A program made the position numbers and the translations under genes. Source: an uncultured Paracoccaceae bacterium (GTDB lineage: Bacteria; Pseudomonadota; Alphaproteobacteria; Rhodobacterales; Rhodobacteraceae). Taken from it: 64,000 nucleotides of DNA. Positions 28,428-37,223 of this stretch are shown here, piece after piece (positions within the stretch are counted from its first letter, which is position 1; each line of letters starts with the position of its first letter). Location: contig CANLYJ010000001.1 in assembly GCA_947495295.1 (NCBI GenBank), forward strand, positions 682,001 through 746,000, in the 5' to 3' direction. The notes below the pieces were generated by a model. That model made no database searches, was not told the DNA's origin, and saw nothing but the letters and a program-made list of their open reading frames with translations.

Positions 28428-30071
28428 TCAGTCCGGTAGTTTTGGTAGCCCCAGCTCTTCAAGGAATTTATTGTGACGTTGCCTAGCCTCTTTGGCCTTT
28501 GACGAAGACGTAACCAGTCGTTCATGGACTTTAGCTAGGTCGATTTTCTTCTCTGGCTTAGCGGTGCTCACGTATCTGGAGATATTAAGGTTGTAGCCAT
28601 TCTTTTCGATTTCATCCATCGAGACCCGCCGCGCATAGCGCTCTATCTTTTCGGGCCTGTCTCGATAGGTCGTCAAAATCTCTTCTATGTCGTCAGTGTT
28701 TTCATCTTGCCTCAGGTAGTTTTGCTTCTTGCCTTTGCCGTAACGCTCGCTGGCATTGATAAACAGCACGTCATCTGGCTGCTTACACTTCTTGAGAACC
28801 AAGATGCACACCGGGATTCCTGTCGAGTAGAACAGGTTTGAAGGAAGCCCAATGACAGTGTCGATATGTCCATCTTGTAGAAGTTTGCGGCGAATGCCTT
28901 CCTCTACACCGCTTCGGAATAGCACCCCATGCGGTAGGATGATCGCCATAGTTCCTTCGTCTTTAAGAAAATGAAATCCATGTAGAAGGAATGCAAAGTC
29001 CGCTGCTGATTTCGGAGCAAGGCCACCATAGCTCTTGAAGCGAAAGTCTTCCTTCAAAGCGTCAGTGTGATCCCAGCGAAGGCTAAAAGGCGGGTTCGCT
29101 ACCACGGCGTCGAAAGACATTTTTTTCGCTGGGTTCGCTTCGCTCAGCATGTCCCAATCATTTTTTAGAGTGTCTCCGTGGAAAATCTCGAACTCGCTGT
29201 CGCTCATACCATGTAGCAACATGTTCATCCGCGCGAGGTTGTAGGTCGTAATGTTGCTTTCTTGACCGTAAATTTTGCCAATCCCCCGGTCGCCCATCTT
29301 ACTGCGAACATTGAGCAGCAGCGAGCCTGACCCACAGGCCATGTCCAAGACGCTGGCAAGGTAGCTCTTCTTTCCAGAAGCTGGATTCTGACTATCCAAG
29401 GAGACGATGCCAGAGAGGATGTCAGACACTGATTGAGGCGTATAGAACTCACCGGCCTTCTTACCTGACCCAGCAGCGAATTCACCGATCAGGTATTCGT
29501 ACGCATCGCCAATCGTGTCCTGATCTCGGGAGAAATCCGGCATTGCCTCAGCGATCTTTCCCACAATCGCGCAAAGCTTGTCATTGCGTGCATTGTAGTC
29601 TTTCCCCAGCTTCTCGGAGCTCAAGTTGATTTCAGAGAAAAGGCCTTGGAAGACGCTCTCGAAGCTCTCTTCCTCAATATGTTTGAAGCTCTGCTGTAGC
29701 GTATCGAGTAGGTCGCCGTCCTGTGTCCGCGCAAGTTCAGCAATACTGTCCCAGAGGAACGTAGGTTTGATGACGTAGTGCATGCGACGACGCATAACGC
29801 TTTCAAACTCGTCTGCATCTTCTTGGTTCTGATCGTACCAAATCTGCAGCGGGATTGTCTTGAGTTTGTCCGCGTCAGTCTCTTCGGGCGGCGTCGGATA
29901 GTCCGAGCCCAACTCGTCCTGAACTGCTCTAACGTAGTTATCGGAAAGGTACTTAAGGAAAAGGAAGGAAAGCATGTAATCCCGGAAATCGTCCGCGTTC
30001 ATTTGCCCGCGCAACTGGTCTGCAATAGCCCACAGGACTTTGCCGAGTTCTTTTTGTTGTGCTTCGGTCAT
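28428..30071 (-). CDS. hsdM: Type I restriction-modification DNA methyltransferase subunit HsdM
   Basis: A 547-residue N6-adenine methyltransferase, the modification subunit of a type I system. An N-terminal helical HsdM_N domain (about 1-150) precedes the catalytic domain. The AdoMet motif is DMACGSGSLLL at residues 243-253 and the target-base motif NPPF is at 326-329. It acts with HsdS as a methylase and with HsdR as the restriction complex. The ATG overlaps the prrC stop by 4 nt, and it is the last gene of hsdR-hsdS-prrC-hsdM. Confidence 0.96.
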   Translation of the reverse strand: MTEAQQKELGKVLWAIADQLRGQMNADDFRDYMLSFLFLKYLSDNYVRAVQDELGSDYPTPPEETDADKLKTIPLQIWYDQNQEDADEFESVMRRRMHYVIKPTFLWDSIAELARTQDGDLLDTLQQSFKHIEEESFESVFQGLFSEINLSSEKLGKDYNARNDKLCAIVGKIAEAMPDFSRDQDTIGDAYEYLIGEFAAGSGKKAGEFYTPQSVSDILSGIVSLDSQNPASGKKSYLASVLDMACGSGSLLLNVRSKMGDRGIGKIYGQESNITTYNLARMNMLLHGMSDSEFEIFHGDTLKNDWDMLSEANPAKKMSFDAVVANPPFSLRWDHTDALKEDFRFKSYGGLAPKSAADFAFLLHGFHFLKDEGTMAIILPHGVLFRSGVEEGIRRKLLQDGHIDTVIGLPSNLFYSTGIPVCILVLKKCKQPDDVLFINASERYGKGKKQNYLRQDENTDDIEEILTTYRDRPEKIERYARRVSMDEIEKNGYNLNISRYVSTAKPEKKIDLAKVHERLVTSSSKAKEARQRHNKFLEELGLPKLPD

Positions 30072-31159
30072 GCTTCGGCCTCCTCGGCCTTTAATATATC
30101 AGGTAGCGCGAATTCGTATCGCTCAAGGAACTTTGCCAACAGGTCCCGGAAGAGTTCCTTGTTGTCTTCGCCCATCTGACGAGGGTCGTAAATTGAATAT
30201 TTGCCGTGGCTCATGAGTTGAACTGCGCGCTCGTAAAGCGCTTCGTTCTCGATACCCTGAATGCACGTTTGGAACTTGTCCTGCCCAAAGAAAACAGCGG
30301 TCTTTTCCATGATGCTGCGGAGGACGTTGAAGTGATAGGTATAAATATCGCCTGTAGTTACGGCCTGTTTGAGTTCCGCAAGCTGGGCAACGTGATTGAA
30401 GAAAGGCGTGTCGTCCGTCCATCGCAGGGTATAGGTCGTCGTGTTTTGGGAACGGTGATAGAAGTAGGTCTTCCGCTTCAGTTTTCGGTTCTTGATCTCA
30501 TTCCAAAAAACGTTGTGAAACAGCGTATGGTGAGTTGAGACAACCGCACCGATTTTCTCCTTCCCACGCTCCACCAACTGCGCGAGATCGACGGCAACGG
30601 CTATCGCGTTGTTATCGTCTAGGGACGAAACAGGATCGTCGATATAGACGTTTTTCACCCAGTCGTAGGAAGCATGACCGTCGATTGCTAACTCATAGAT
30701 TGCAAGGAACATACACCAGACAAAGATATTCTCCTCACCGCGCGAAACTTTGATATTCTCTTGTTCACCGCGACTAAATGAGATTTTCCAGTCGTCGTAG
30801 TCGATGCGAAAGTCGAAGCTGGCGTACTTCTCAAGGAAGGCGAAAATCTTCTCCTCAAGGGCTAACTCCTTGAAACCTTCAAAAAAGGCTGAGTCCGAGT
30901 TGATTTGAAGGTGCCGCTCTGAGTCACCGTCTAGGTCATTGTCCCACCAAAACAGGTCTTCAGTAAATGCATTGAAGTAGAGAGTGTTTCGTCCGTCTTT
31001 CTTCTTTGCTTCTTCCTTGAAATCCATTGATAGCCGCGTTTTGCCCGTTCCGTTGTGGGCAAACAGGAGAATACATTCCTGATCTTTCAAGTCATCCCTT
31101 AGATGCGTAACGACCTTTTGCAACTCAGGATATTGAAATATCTTGGACGTTGTAGACAC
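30068..31159 (-). CDS. prrC: PrrC-type anticodon nuclease (ATPase plus tRNase), hsd-embedded
   Basis: A 363-residue protein homologous to E. coli PrrC, which cleaves the anticodon of tRNA-Lys when a phage disables the linked type I restriction enzyme. The N-terminal ABC/AAA_13-like ATPase has Walker A AHNGTGKTRLS (Lys40), the PrrC-specific block FNAFTEDLFWWDNDL (residues 62-76), signature VSRGEEN (138-144), Walker B VYIDDPVSSLDDNN and the histidine loop VVSTHH. The C-terminal nuclease domain carries the catalytic triad in register: Arg281 and Glu285 (LRSIMEKTAVFFG) and His318 (LMSHGKYS). The E-to-H spacing of 33 compares with 32 recalled for PrrC, and the protein is somewhat shorter than the 396 residues recalled. 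A GTG start overlaps the hsdS stop by 1 nt. Confidence 0.9.
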   Translation of the reverse strand: MSTTSKIFQYPELQKVVTHLRDDLKDQECILLFAHNGTGKTRLSMDFKEEAKKKDGRNTLYFNAFTEDLFWWDNDLDGDSERHLQINSDSAFFEGFKELALEEKIFAFLEKYASFDFRIDYDDWKISFSRGEQENIKVSRGEENIFVWCMFLAIYELAIDGHASYDWVKNVYIDDPVSSLDDNNAIAVAVDLAQLVERGKEKIGAVVSTHHTLFHNVFWNEIKNRKLKRKTYFYHRSQNTTTYTLRWTDDTPFFNHVAQLAELKQAVTTGDIYTYHFNVLRSIMEKTAVFFGQDKFQTCIQGIENEALYERAVQLMSHGKYSIYDPRQMGEDNKELFRDLLAKFLERYEFALPDILKAEEAEA

Positions 31160-32418
31160 TAGGCGGTCCCCACCGGCGACGGAAGAAGTGCCTGAGTGAC
31201 GCCAAGTCGCTTGTCGGACAAGGCGTAGATGAGTTTCTTCTTCGCCGATATAAGTTCATCAAGAGAGGACAAACAGTCCGATATGACTTCCTGCTCATCA
31301 ATTTCAGGCACAAGAATTTGACCTGTAAGGACGTCGGAATTCTTTACTTTCATATCGTTCTTCGCACCCTTGTTTACCAAGGGTTGGAGATAAGAGTTTA
31401 GGTTAAAAGCATTTGAGAAATAGTGGTCGAGATAGCTTGGATGCGACAACCCCGTAGAACGATAAACCGCGTAAAGGGTCGAAACGATACCCGCTTCGCC
31501 TTTGTTTTCCTTGATTATTCCAAACGGACTACTCTTGAGGGGGCTCTTGGTATAAACAATATCACTGGTCTCAACGACATGGTAGTTTTCCACGGAGGCT
31601 CCAGCATATGATCGCCCCAAATGCTCAATTTGATTGACGCAGCCGTATTCCCCGGAAACTGACAGAACATGCTCTTTTCCGTACCTACCGTCCCGATTTC
31701 TAGTTTTAGTTTCAGCAAGCAAGTCACTTAGCTTTGTGGTTTTGAAAGGCTTACGATTTTGAAATTTCGGGAAACGATTTTCTGGTAGTTCCGATTTACC
31801 ATAAGGCATGAGCCTTTGTAGCAGTGCCTGCTTGTGTTCTCGCAAGCCGTCCAGACTACAATCTTCGAAATCAATCAAGTCATCAATTGACCCGATAGCT
31901 CTCGATATCTTTCTCTGCTCCTCCAAGGTTGGCGGAACCAAAATCGGCATCTCGAAGAAGATCTCAGGCTGTATGCGTTTCGCCTTCCGCCCGCCGTCCG
32001 CGATTTCGCCAAATAGCTTGAAAAACGCTTCCCTTTGAACGTACTTGAGCAGGTATAGCGGTTCAATTTCGCCTTTAAAGTCGAAGCATGGCAGATCAAC
32101 GGTGCTCTCGTAGCCATCCAAGTCGTCTGGGATTAGGCCGAAAGCGCCGTTCAGAAAGTCCAGTTTGCTGTAAATTAGCTGGCCGCTTGATCTGCGGTAA
32201 TATTGGGTGTTCACACTACCCAGCTGTTTTTCCTGCTTTTCAGCAACGCCACGGCCCCACAGCTTCACAGTCAGCTTTCTTGCAACGTTTCCTGCGCTGC
32301 CCTTCAGACGGCTTTCTTCTAAGAACTCGCCAATTTTTCGTGGCTTCCAAAAACATGTGTCTTGAAACTCGGGAAATCGCGAAGTTGGAACCGTTTTTTT
32401 CAAATCGATGCTAGACAT
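31159..32418 (-). CDS. hsdS: Type I restriction specificity subunit HsdS
   Basis: A 419-residue specificity subunit with two target-recognition domains (about residues 15-170 and 220-375) separated by conserved coiled-coil spacers. The central spacer is LEEQRKISRAIGSIDDLID, with HKQALLQRLMP following, and the C-terminal one is IDEQEVISDCLSSLDELI. The two domains differ, so a bipartite asymmetric recognition site is expected. The start overlaps the end of hsdR by 8 nt. The target sequence cannot be predicted by eye. Confidence 0.94.
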   Translation of the reverse strand: MSSIDLKKTVPTSRFPEFQDTCFWKPRKIGEFLEESRLKGSAGNVARKLTVKLWGRGVAEKQEKQLGSVNTQYYRRSSGQLIYSKLDFLNGAFGLIPDDLDGYESTVDLPCFDFKGEIEPLYLLKYVQREAFFKLFGEIADGGRKAKRIQPEIFFEMPILVPPTLEEQRKISRAIGSIDDLIDFEDCSLDGLREHKQALLQRLMPYGKSELPENRFPKFQNRKPFKTTKLSDLLAETKTRNRDGRYGKEHVLSVSGEYGCVNQIEHLGRSYAGASVENYHVVETSDIVYTKSPLKSSPFGIIKENKGEAGIVSTLYAVYRSTGLSHPSYLDHYFSNAFNLNSYLQPLVNKGAKNDMKVKNSDVLTGQILVPEIDEQEVISDCLSSLDELISAKKKLIYALSDKRLGVTQALLPSPVGTA

Positions 32419-35380
32419 CGTCGTAGACCTCTAGCCCGGAGATTTCACGTTCGTTTGCCATCTTTCTAAGTAGAGGCCCAAGTGCTTCCATAACGGCGAG
32501 TTTCTTCTTCGTACGATCTTTCCAGCCAAGCCCTAGAGGCTTCAACAATTCCGTAAGTTCGGCGTCATCAAAAATGTAGCGACGAATTATTTGGTCCGTA
32601 AATGCCTGAAGCGCATCTCGATCAATGCCAGTTTCCTTGGCGATAGCGTTCAATTCATTCTGGTTCTTTTTCGACTTGAAGGTGATGAATCCCTCTCGGA
32701 TTTCCTTTTCGTCAAGGGCTACGCCAGCTTCCAAGCTGTTGATGTAGGCCTCAATATCCTCGCGGTCGCCGATAAACTTAGCGTCCGATGCAATCAGGCC
32801 AATCAACCGCTGACGTGACATTTCTCGCTTCTCGGGGGACGTCCGGGTGTAGTCTGAAACCAAGCCCATGATGTAGTCGTAGTCGATGATCTCCGACGCG
32901 AAGAGGACGAACTCGAAGTCGAGTTGTTCGACCTCAGGCGGCACATCGTCACCACCTTTGTTCTGGATGTCTCGTAAGCGTTTGGCTGTCTCAATGTAGA
33001 CGCCCTTGTAGCCCTGTAGATCGTCATTTGGGATCACATCGGCGATTTTCGCCTTCTGCTCCTCGTCAAGGTCGGTGTATTGGTCCAGTTGCGTCTTGAG
33101 CTTCTGAACGTTCTTGAACAGGTTGATGAACTGGCTGCGCGCCGCGTCCCCTTTGAGTTTGGGAATTTCGCTCGGCGCTGCCTCCAGACCTTGAGACTGC
33201 AGGAAGGCGTCAAGCTGACGCTTTGCTTCGTCCAGTTTGTCGATAACCTTCGGAGCCTCGTCAACAAGCCAAATCTCGCTTGCTCTTTCTTGCTCACCCT
33301 CGCCAGAGAACAGCTTGATCGCTTCTTGCACCTGATCTTGCTGCCCACGGAAATCGATGATGTTTCCGTAGGGTTTACTATCGTTCAGAACCCGGTTTGT
33401 CCGGGAGAACGCTTGGATCAAGCCGTGAAACTTAAGGTTTTTGTCCACGTACAATGTGTTCAGATATCTGCTGTCGAACCCAGTCAGTAGCATGTCGACG
33501 ACGATAGTTACGTCGATCTTTTCGGCGTGCGGCAGGTTATGCTTGGGATACTGCTGATCTTTGATCCGCTTCTGCACATCTTGGTAGTACAAGTCGAATT
33601 CGCTGATCTTGTGATTGGTCCCGTACTGTTTGTTGTAGCTGTCCAGTATCTTGATCAGGGCTTTCTTTTTCTTCTCAGGCTCCTGCTTATTGTCGTGTTG
33701 CTCTTGAGGAAGGTCTTCTTGGATTTGCTTGACGTCTTTGTTGCCCTCAGCAGGAGGAGAGAAGACGCAGGCCACGTTTAGGGACCGAAACTCCGGGTCC
33801 TGCGCTCTTTCGGTCTGAATCTCCTTGAAGAGATCAAAATACTCAATGGCGTCTGTGATCTTGGCGGTGGCGAGAATTGCATTGAACTTCCTACCAGCCG
33901 TCGCAGCGTCATGCTTCTCAAGAATTGCCTCGACGACAGCCCGTTTGGCCAACACTTCGCCGGGCTTCACCTTGTTTTTGCTGTCTGGCTTAAAGTAGTC
34001 GACGTGGAAGCGCAGGACGTTCTTGTCCTCAATCGCGTGCGTGATTGTGTACTCATGGAGTGACTGGTCGAACAAGCTTTCTGTTGTCTTGTAGCTGGCT
34101 TCCGTTCCCTCGATTTGATGGTAATTCGAGTTCTTGTCGAAGATCGGCGTTCCCGTGAAGCCAAACAACTGTGCGTTTGGAAAGAACTCTTTGATCGCTT
34201 TATGGTTATCGCCGAACTGTGAGCGATGACACTCATCAAATATGAAGACGAAGCGTTTGTCTTTGAGTGGTTCCAACCGAGATTTGTAGTCTTTCTTGTT
34301 GGCTCCATCTAACGCCAAACCAAGCTTCTGGATGGTTGTAACAATGACCTTGTCGGCGTAGTTGTCTGACAACAGACGACGAACGAGAGTGCCCGTGTCG
34401 GTGTTGCTCTCGACACAACCCTCTTGGAACCTGTTGAACTCCTCTCGCGTTTGCCGATCCAAGTCTTTCCTGTCGACAACAAACAGGCACTTATCCACTT
34501 CGGGGTTGTCTTTCAGCAAGATAGACGCCTTGAAAGAGGTTAGGGTCTTCCCGCTACCGGTCGTATGCCAGATATACCCGTTGCCACACCTTTGTCGGAT
34601 GCAATCAACAATAGATTTGACGGCGTAGACTTGGTAGGGCCGCATCATGAGCATTTTCTTCTCGCTCGCGACCAGAACCATGTATCGGCTTATCGTCTCC
34701 GCCAGCGTACATTTGGCCAAGAATGATTCTGAGAACTTGTGGAGTTCGTTGACCTTTTCGTTGTCGCGGGTCGCATGTTGGTAAATTGGCAAGAAGCGCT
34801 GGTCAGCGTCGAAATTGAAATGTTGCGAATTGTTGTTGGCAAAATACCATGTTTCGGACTTGTTGCTGACGATGAACATCTGGAGGAAACACATAAGTGT
34901 GTTGCCATAACCGTTGCCTCTATCATTTTTATAGCCAACGATTTGTTGCATCGCTTTGTATGGCGATACTTGCAAATTCTTGAGTTCGATCTGAACCACA
35001 GGAACGCCGTTTATCAATAGAATAACGTCATAAATATGATGGCTGGAGGAGGTGTTAATTCGAAGCTGTGAAATTACCTCGAAGGAATTTTTGCACCATT
35101 CTTTGATATTAACCAAAGCGAAGTTAAGCGGAGTGCCGTCATCTCGCTCAAAGGAAGTGCGACTCCTCAAGAGATCGGCGCAAGAAAACACATCGGAAGA
35201 GACGATCCGCTCCAGCAAACGTTCAAATTCGCTCTCGGTCAGTCTGACTTGATTCAGCGCTTCAAATTTCTTTCGGAAATTCGCCTCTAGCGCGTCTAGG
35301 TCTGTAATATCTTGCCGGTGAGTATATTTGAGATCAACCAGCTTCTGAATGAACTCACGCTCAATATCCTTTTCCCGCAT
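32411..35380 (-). CDS. hsdR: Type I restriction endonuclease subunit HsdR
   Basis: A 989-residue motor and nuclease subunit that translocates DNA and cuts it away from the recognition site. The N-terminal PD-(D/E)xK nuclease is visible around residues 118-135 (YDVILLINGVPVVQIELK). The SF2 helicase has Walker A TTGSGKT (274-280), DECHRSQFG and FTGTPIF. The ATG at 35380 is preferred over the adjacent GTG because GAGGGG sits 6 nt upstream. It is the first gene of the operon. Confidence 0.96.
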   Translation of the reverse strand: MREKDIEREFIQKLVDLKYTHRQDITDLDALEANFRKKFEALNQVRLTESEFERLLERIVSSDVFSCADLLRSRTSFERDDGTPLNFALVNIKEWCKNSFEVISQLRINTSSSHHIYDVILLINGVPVVQIELKNLQVSPYKAMQQIVGYKNDRGNGYGNTLMCFLQMFIVSNKSETWYFANNNSQHFNFDADQRFLPIYQHATRDNEKVNELHKFSESFLAKCTLAETISRYMVLVASEKKMLMMRPYQVYAVKSIVDCIRQRCGNGYIWHTTGSGKTLTSFKASILLKDNPEVDKCLFVVDRKDLDRQTREEFNRFQEGCVESNTDTGTLVRRLLSDNYADKVIVTTIQKLGLALDGANKKDYKSRLEPLKDKRFVFIFDECHRSQFGDNHKAIKEFFPNAQLFGFTGTPIFDKNSNYHQIEGTEASYKTTESLFDQSLHEYTITHAIEDKNVLRFHVDYFKPDSKNKVKPGEVLAKRAVVEAILEKHDAATAGRKFNAILATAKITDAIEYFDLFKEIQTERAQDPEFRSLNVACVFSPPAEGNKDVKQIQEDLPQEQHDNKQEPEKKKKALIKILDSYNKQYGTNHKISEFDLYYQDVQKRIKDQQYPKHNLPHAEKIDVTIVVDMLLTGFDSRYLNTLYVDKNLKFHGLIQAFSRTNRVLNDSKPYGNIIDFRGQQDQVQEAIKLFSGEGEQERASEIWLVDEAPKVIDKLDEAKRQLDAFLQSQGLEAAPSEIPKLKGDAARSQFINLFKNVQKLKTQLDQYTDLDEEQKAKIADVIPNDDLQGYKGVYIETAKRLRDIQNKGGDDVPPEVEQLDFEFVLFASEIIDYDYIMGLVSDYTRTSPEKREMSRQRLIGLIASDAKFIGDREDIEAYINSLEAGVALDEKEIREGFITFKSKKNQNELNAIAKETGIDRDALQAFTDQIIRRYIFDDAELTELLKPLGLGWKDRTKKKLAVMEALGPLLRKMANEREISGLEVYDDV

Positions 35381-35741
35381 CACGCCCCTCGAAATAGTCT
35401 CAACTCGGCAGTCTCGTGACGCTTGCTAGGTCCTTGAATGCTCCACTTGGCGGGATTTCCCGGTTCGTTGAAACCGAACTGCTCTTGCATCGCTTTTGCC
35501 ACATCGCATAGGCATTGTCACTGTTTACTGGGCCGCAGCATGCCTATGACAAATTACATGCCTCGCGGCATTGTGCGCTTACGTCTCACCAACCGGGGTT
35601 AGTCAACTTTTCTGGTCGTCGTTTACATCTAAGCTCATAAAATAAAATGAAAAAGGTGCTTGACGTGACCCTTGCGACCGAGACGACTTGGTTCGGATTT
35701 GCTACACTCTCAGCTAAGAAACTCCGATTTGAGACGAGCAT
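35381..35741. other. Divergent intergenic region with no gene
   Basis: This 361-nt AT-rich gap separates the minus-strand hsdR operon from plus-strand small genes, so it must carry promoters in both directions. An imperfect repeat of GCATG/CATGC elements lies at about 35538-35575. No open reading frame with a credible ribosome-binding site is seen. Confidence 0.5.
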
Positions 35742-35990
35742 ATGAGCACTATCACAAGACAACACATTGCTGCTGTGACAGGCAGAAAACACGACTACCT
35801 CACGTCACTGCTACGAACCCTTCCATTCACTGTACGCCCGTCAGGGCGTCGCGGTGCGCAAACGCGATACTACAACCTTGGCGATGTCATAGTTGCCATG
35901 AAGCGCAAGAAGCGCGCCAAGCCTTCGGACGCGGAAATTTGCGCTTTGGTTGATCTGGCGATGATGCAGGACAAAAATAATGAACAGTGA
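35742..35990 (+). CDS. Hypothetical small basic protein, possibly winged-helix
   Basis: An 82-residue Arg/Lys-rich protein. The segment RYYNLGDVIVAMKRKKRAK and the first 30 residues resemble a MerR/Nu1-like winged helix, which would suit DNA binding, but the family is not recognised. GAGACGAG lies a few nt before the ATG. Its 3' end overlaps the next gene by 11 nt, so both are coupled. It is divergent from hsdR and could regulate the restriction operon; that is speculation from position. Confidence 0.6.
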   Translation: MSTITRQHIAAVTGRKHDYLTSLLRTLPFTVRPSGRRGAQTRYYNLGDVIVAMKRKKRAKPSDAEICALVDLAMMQDKNNEQ

Positions 35991-36423
35991 ATACGAACGT
36001 GCAACCAATTTTCGCGCAACACTGACCAACTCAGAACGTGATCGCGTAGCGGACATTGAAACCAACGTGCGTGTTGCGCTTGCTGAGCTTTACGGTCAGC
36101 GCCTTGCTGACATGACCAAAAACATGATGGTGCACACATGCGTTTTGCAGCCCGATATTATGGTTGCTCTGCATGGTGGTCGTAAGCCCGCGTCAGCGGG
36201 CGAGTGGCGTGAGATTGTCGGTGGCGCTTGCGAGCGTGAGCCTATTGTCGTGGCGAACCTGCAAGCTTCTGACGCGCAACTGCGCACTGAGTTGGAACAG
36301 AAGGTCTACAATGACACCGACCCTCATCGCCGCATTGCACTTCGTCGTAGCGGGGAATGGGATGCATTCCGTGATGACGAAGTTGATCGTCGTCTCGAAG
36401 AGCGTCTGCGAGGTTCGAACTAA
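35980..36423 (+). CDS. Hypothetical protein
   Basis: A 147-residue soluble, acidic-basic mixed protein coupled to the preceding small gene by an 11-nt overlap. It is mostly helical in appearance with no transmembrane segment, signal peptide or recognised motif. The C-terminal half is rich in Arg and Glu (GEWDAFRDDEVDRRLEERL). Together with the preceding gene it may form a two-protein unit of the island. No function is assigned. Confidence 0.6.
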   Translation: MNSEYERATNFRATLTNSERDRVADIETNVRVALAELYGQRLADMTKNMMVHTCVLQPDIMVALHGGRKPASAGEWREIVGGACEREPIVVANLQASDAQLRTELEQKVYNDTDPHRRIALRRSGEWDAFRDDEVDRRLEERLRGSN

Positions 36424-36673
36424 CAGAATGCCGTGCTGTGGGCCGCACTCCTGAGGTTTCATGGTACGAATGCGGGCTGAGGGTCCAGTACGCTCCTTTC
36501 TCCGGGGGCAAGTACCACTGGATCAAGTGGGCGGCAATGTGAACACTTTGGCCGTCCACATCCTCACCGTCTTGCGAATTCCCTTGCACCAAGGCGCAGC
36601 GTGCTTGGGACCCGATTTATGCGCCACAACTTCCTAGTCCCGACCAAAGGAGCAAACACTACGGATTACTGAA

Positions 36674-37009
36674 ATGAGCTATATCCCAATTGATCCACTG
36701 CACTCCCCCTTTCTGGATGAAGCGTTGACAAACCATCGCGCAGTTCTGGTAGAAATTCTTGTTGCGGCTGACGCGTTGCAAGAAGTTGTCTTCCAAACTG
36801 GCGAAGAAGGCGCGGAATTGCCGATAGAAGCATTTGAATGCGAACTTGGTTGCGGCAGTGACGCGGCAATAGTTTCTGCGCAACTTGCTGGCTTCACACA
36901 GGCTGACGACGGGCGTTGGTACACTTCGCTTGAAGGTGACTGCCCGCTTTTGGACCTCCCCAAGGGCTTCGTCGCGCAGCAATTCAAGGCGTATGCAGAA
37001 GCAATCTGA
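36674..37009 (+). CDS. Hypothetical acidic small protein
   Basis: A 111-residue acidic protein without signal or membrane segment. A hydrophobic central region (VLVEILVAADALQEVVFQ) is followed by ECELGCGSDAAI. The start lacks a strong ribosome-binding site; GGAG lies about 20 nt upstream. Its acidic, compact character is compatible with a DNA-mimic or partner-binding role, but nothing supports that beyond composition. It lies alone between unknown genes and the replication-type gene. Confidence 0.5.
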   Translation: MSYIPIDPLHSPFLDEALTNHRAVLVEILVAADALQEVVFQTGEEGAELPIEAFECELGCGSDAAIVSAQLAGFTQADDGRWYTSLEGDCPLLDLPKGFVAQQFKAYAEAI

Positions 37010-37223
37010 CAATCCAAAAGTAGGTCATGACCCGTTACCTATTAAGCGGTAACCCGACCTGTGCTAAATGAAAAGCAGGGCAACGCATCAGACGTGCAGC
37101 CCTGCTAATCCTTCAACGAAGTGCGCGGAAATTATGACCCGTTTTCGTTTAATTTTCAATCACCTAGGGGTCATTGGCACGCTATTTCTGCGCGCCATGC
37201 CTCGCAACATAACGAAGTACAAT

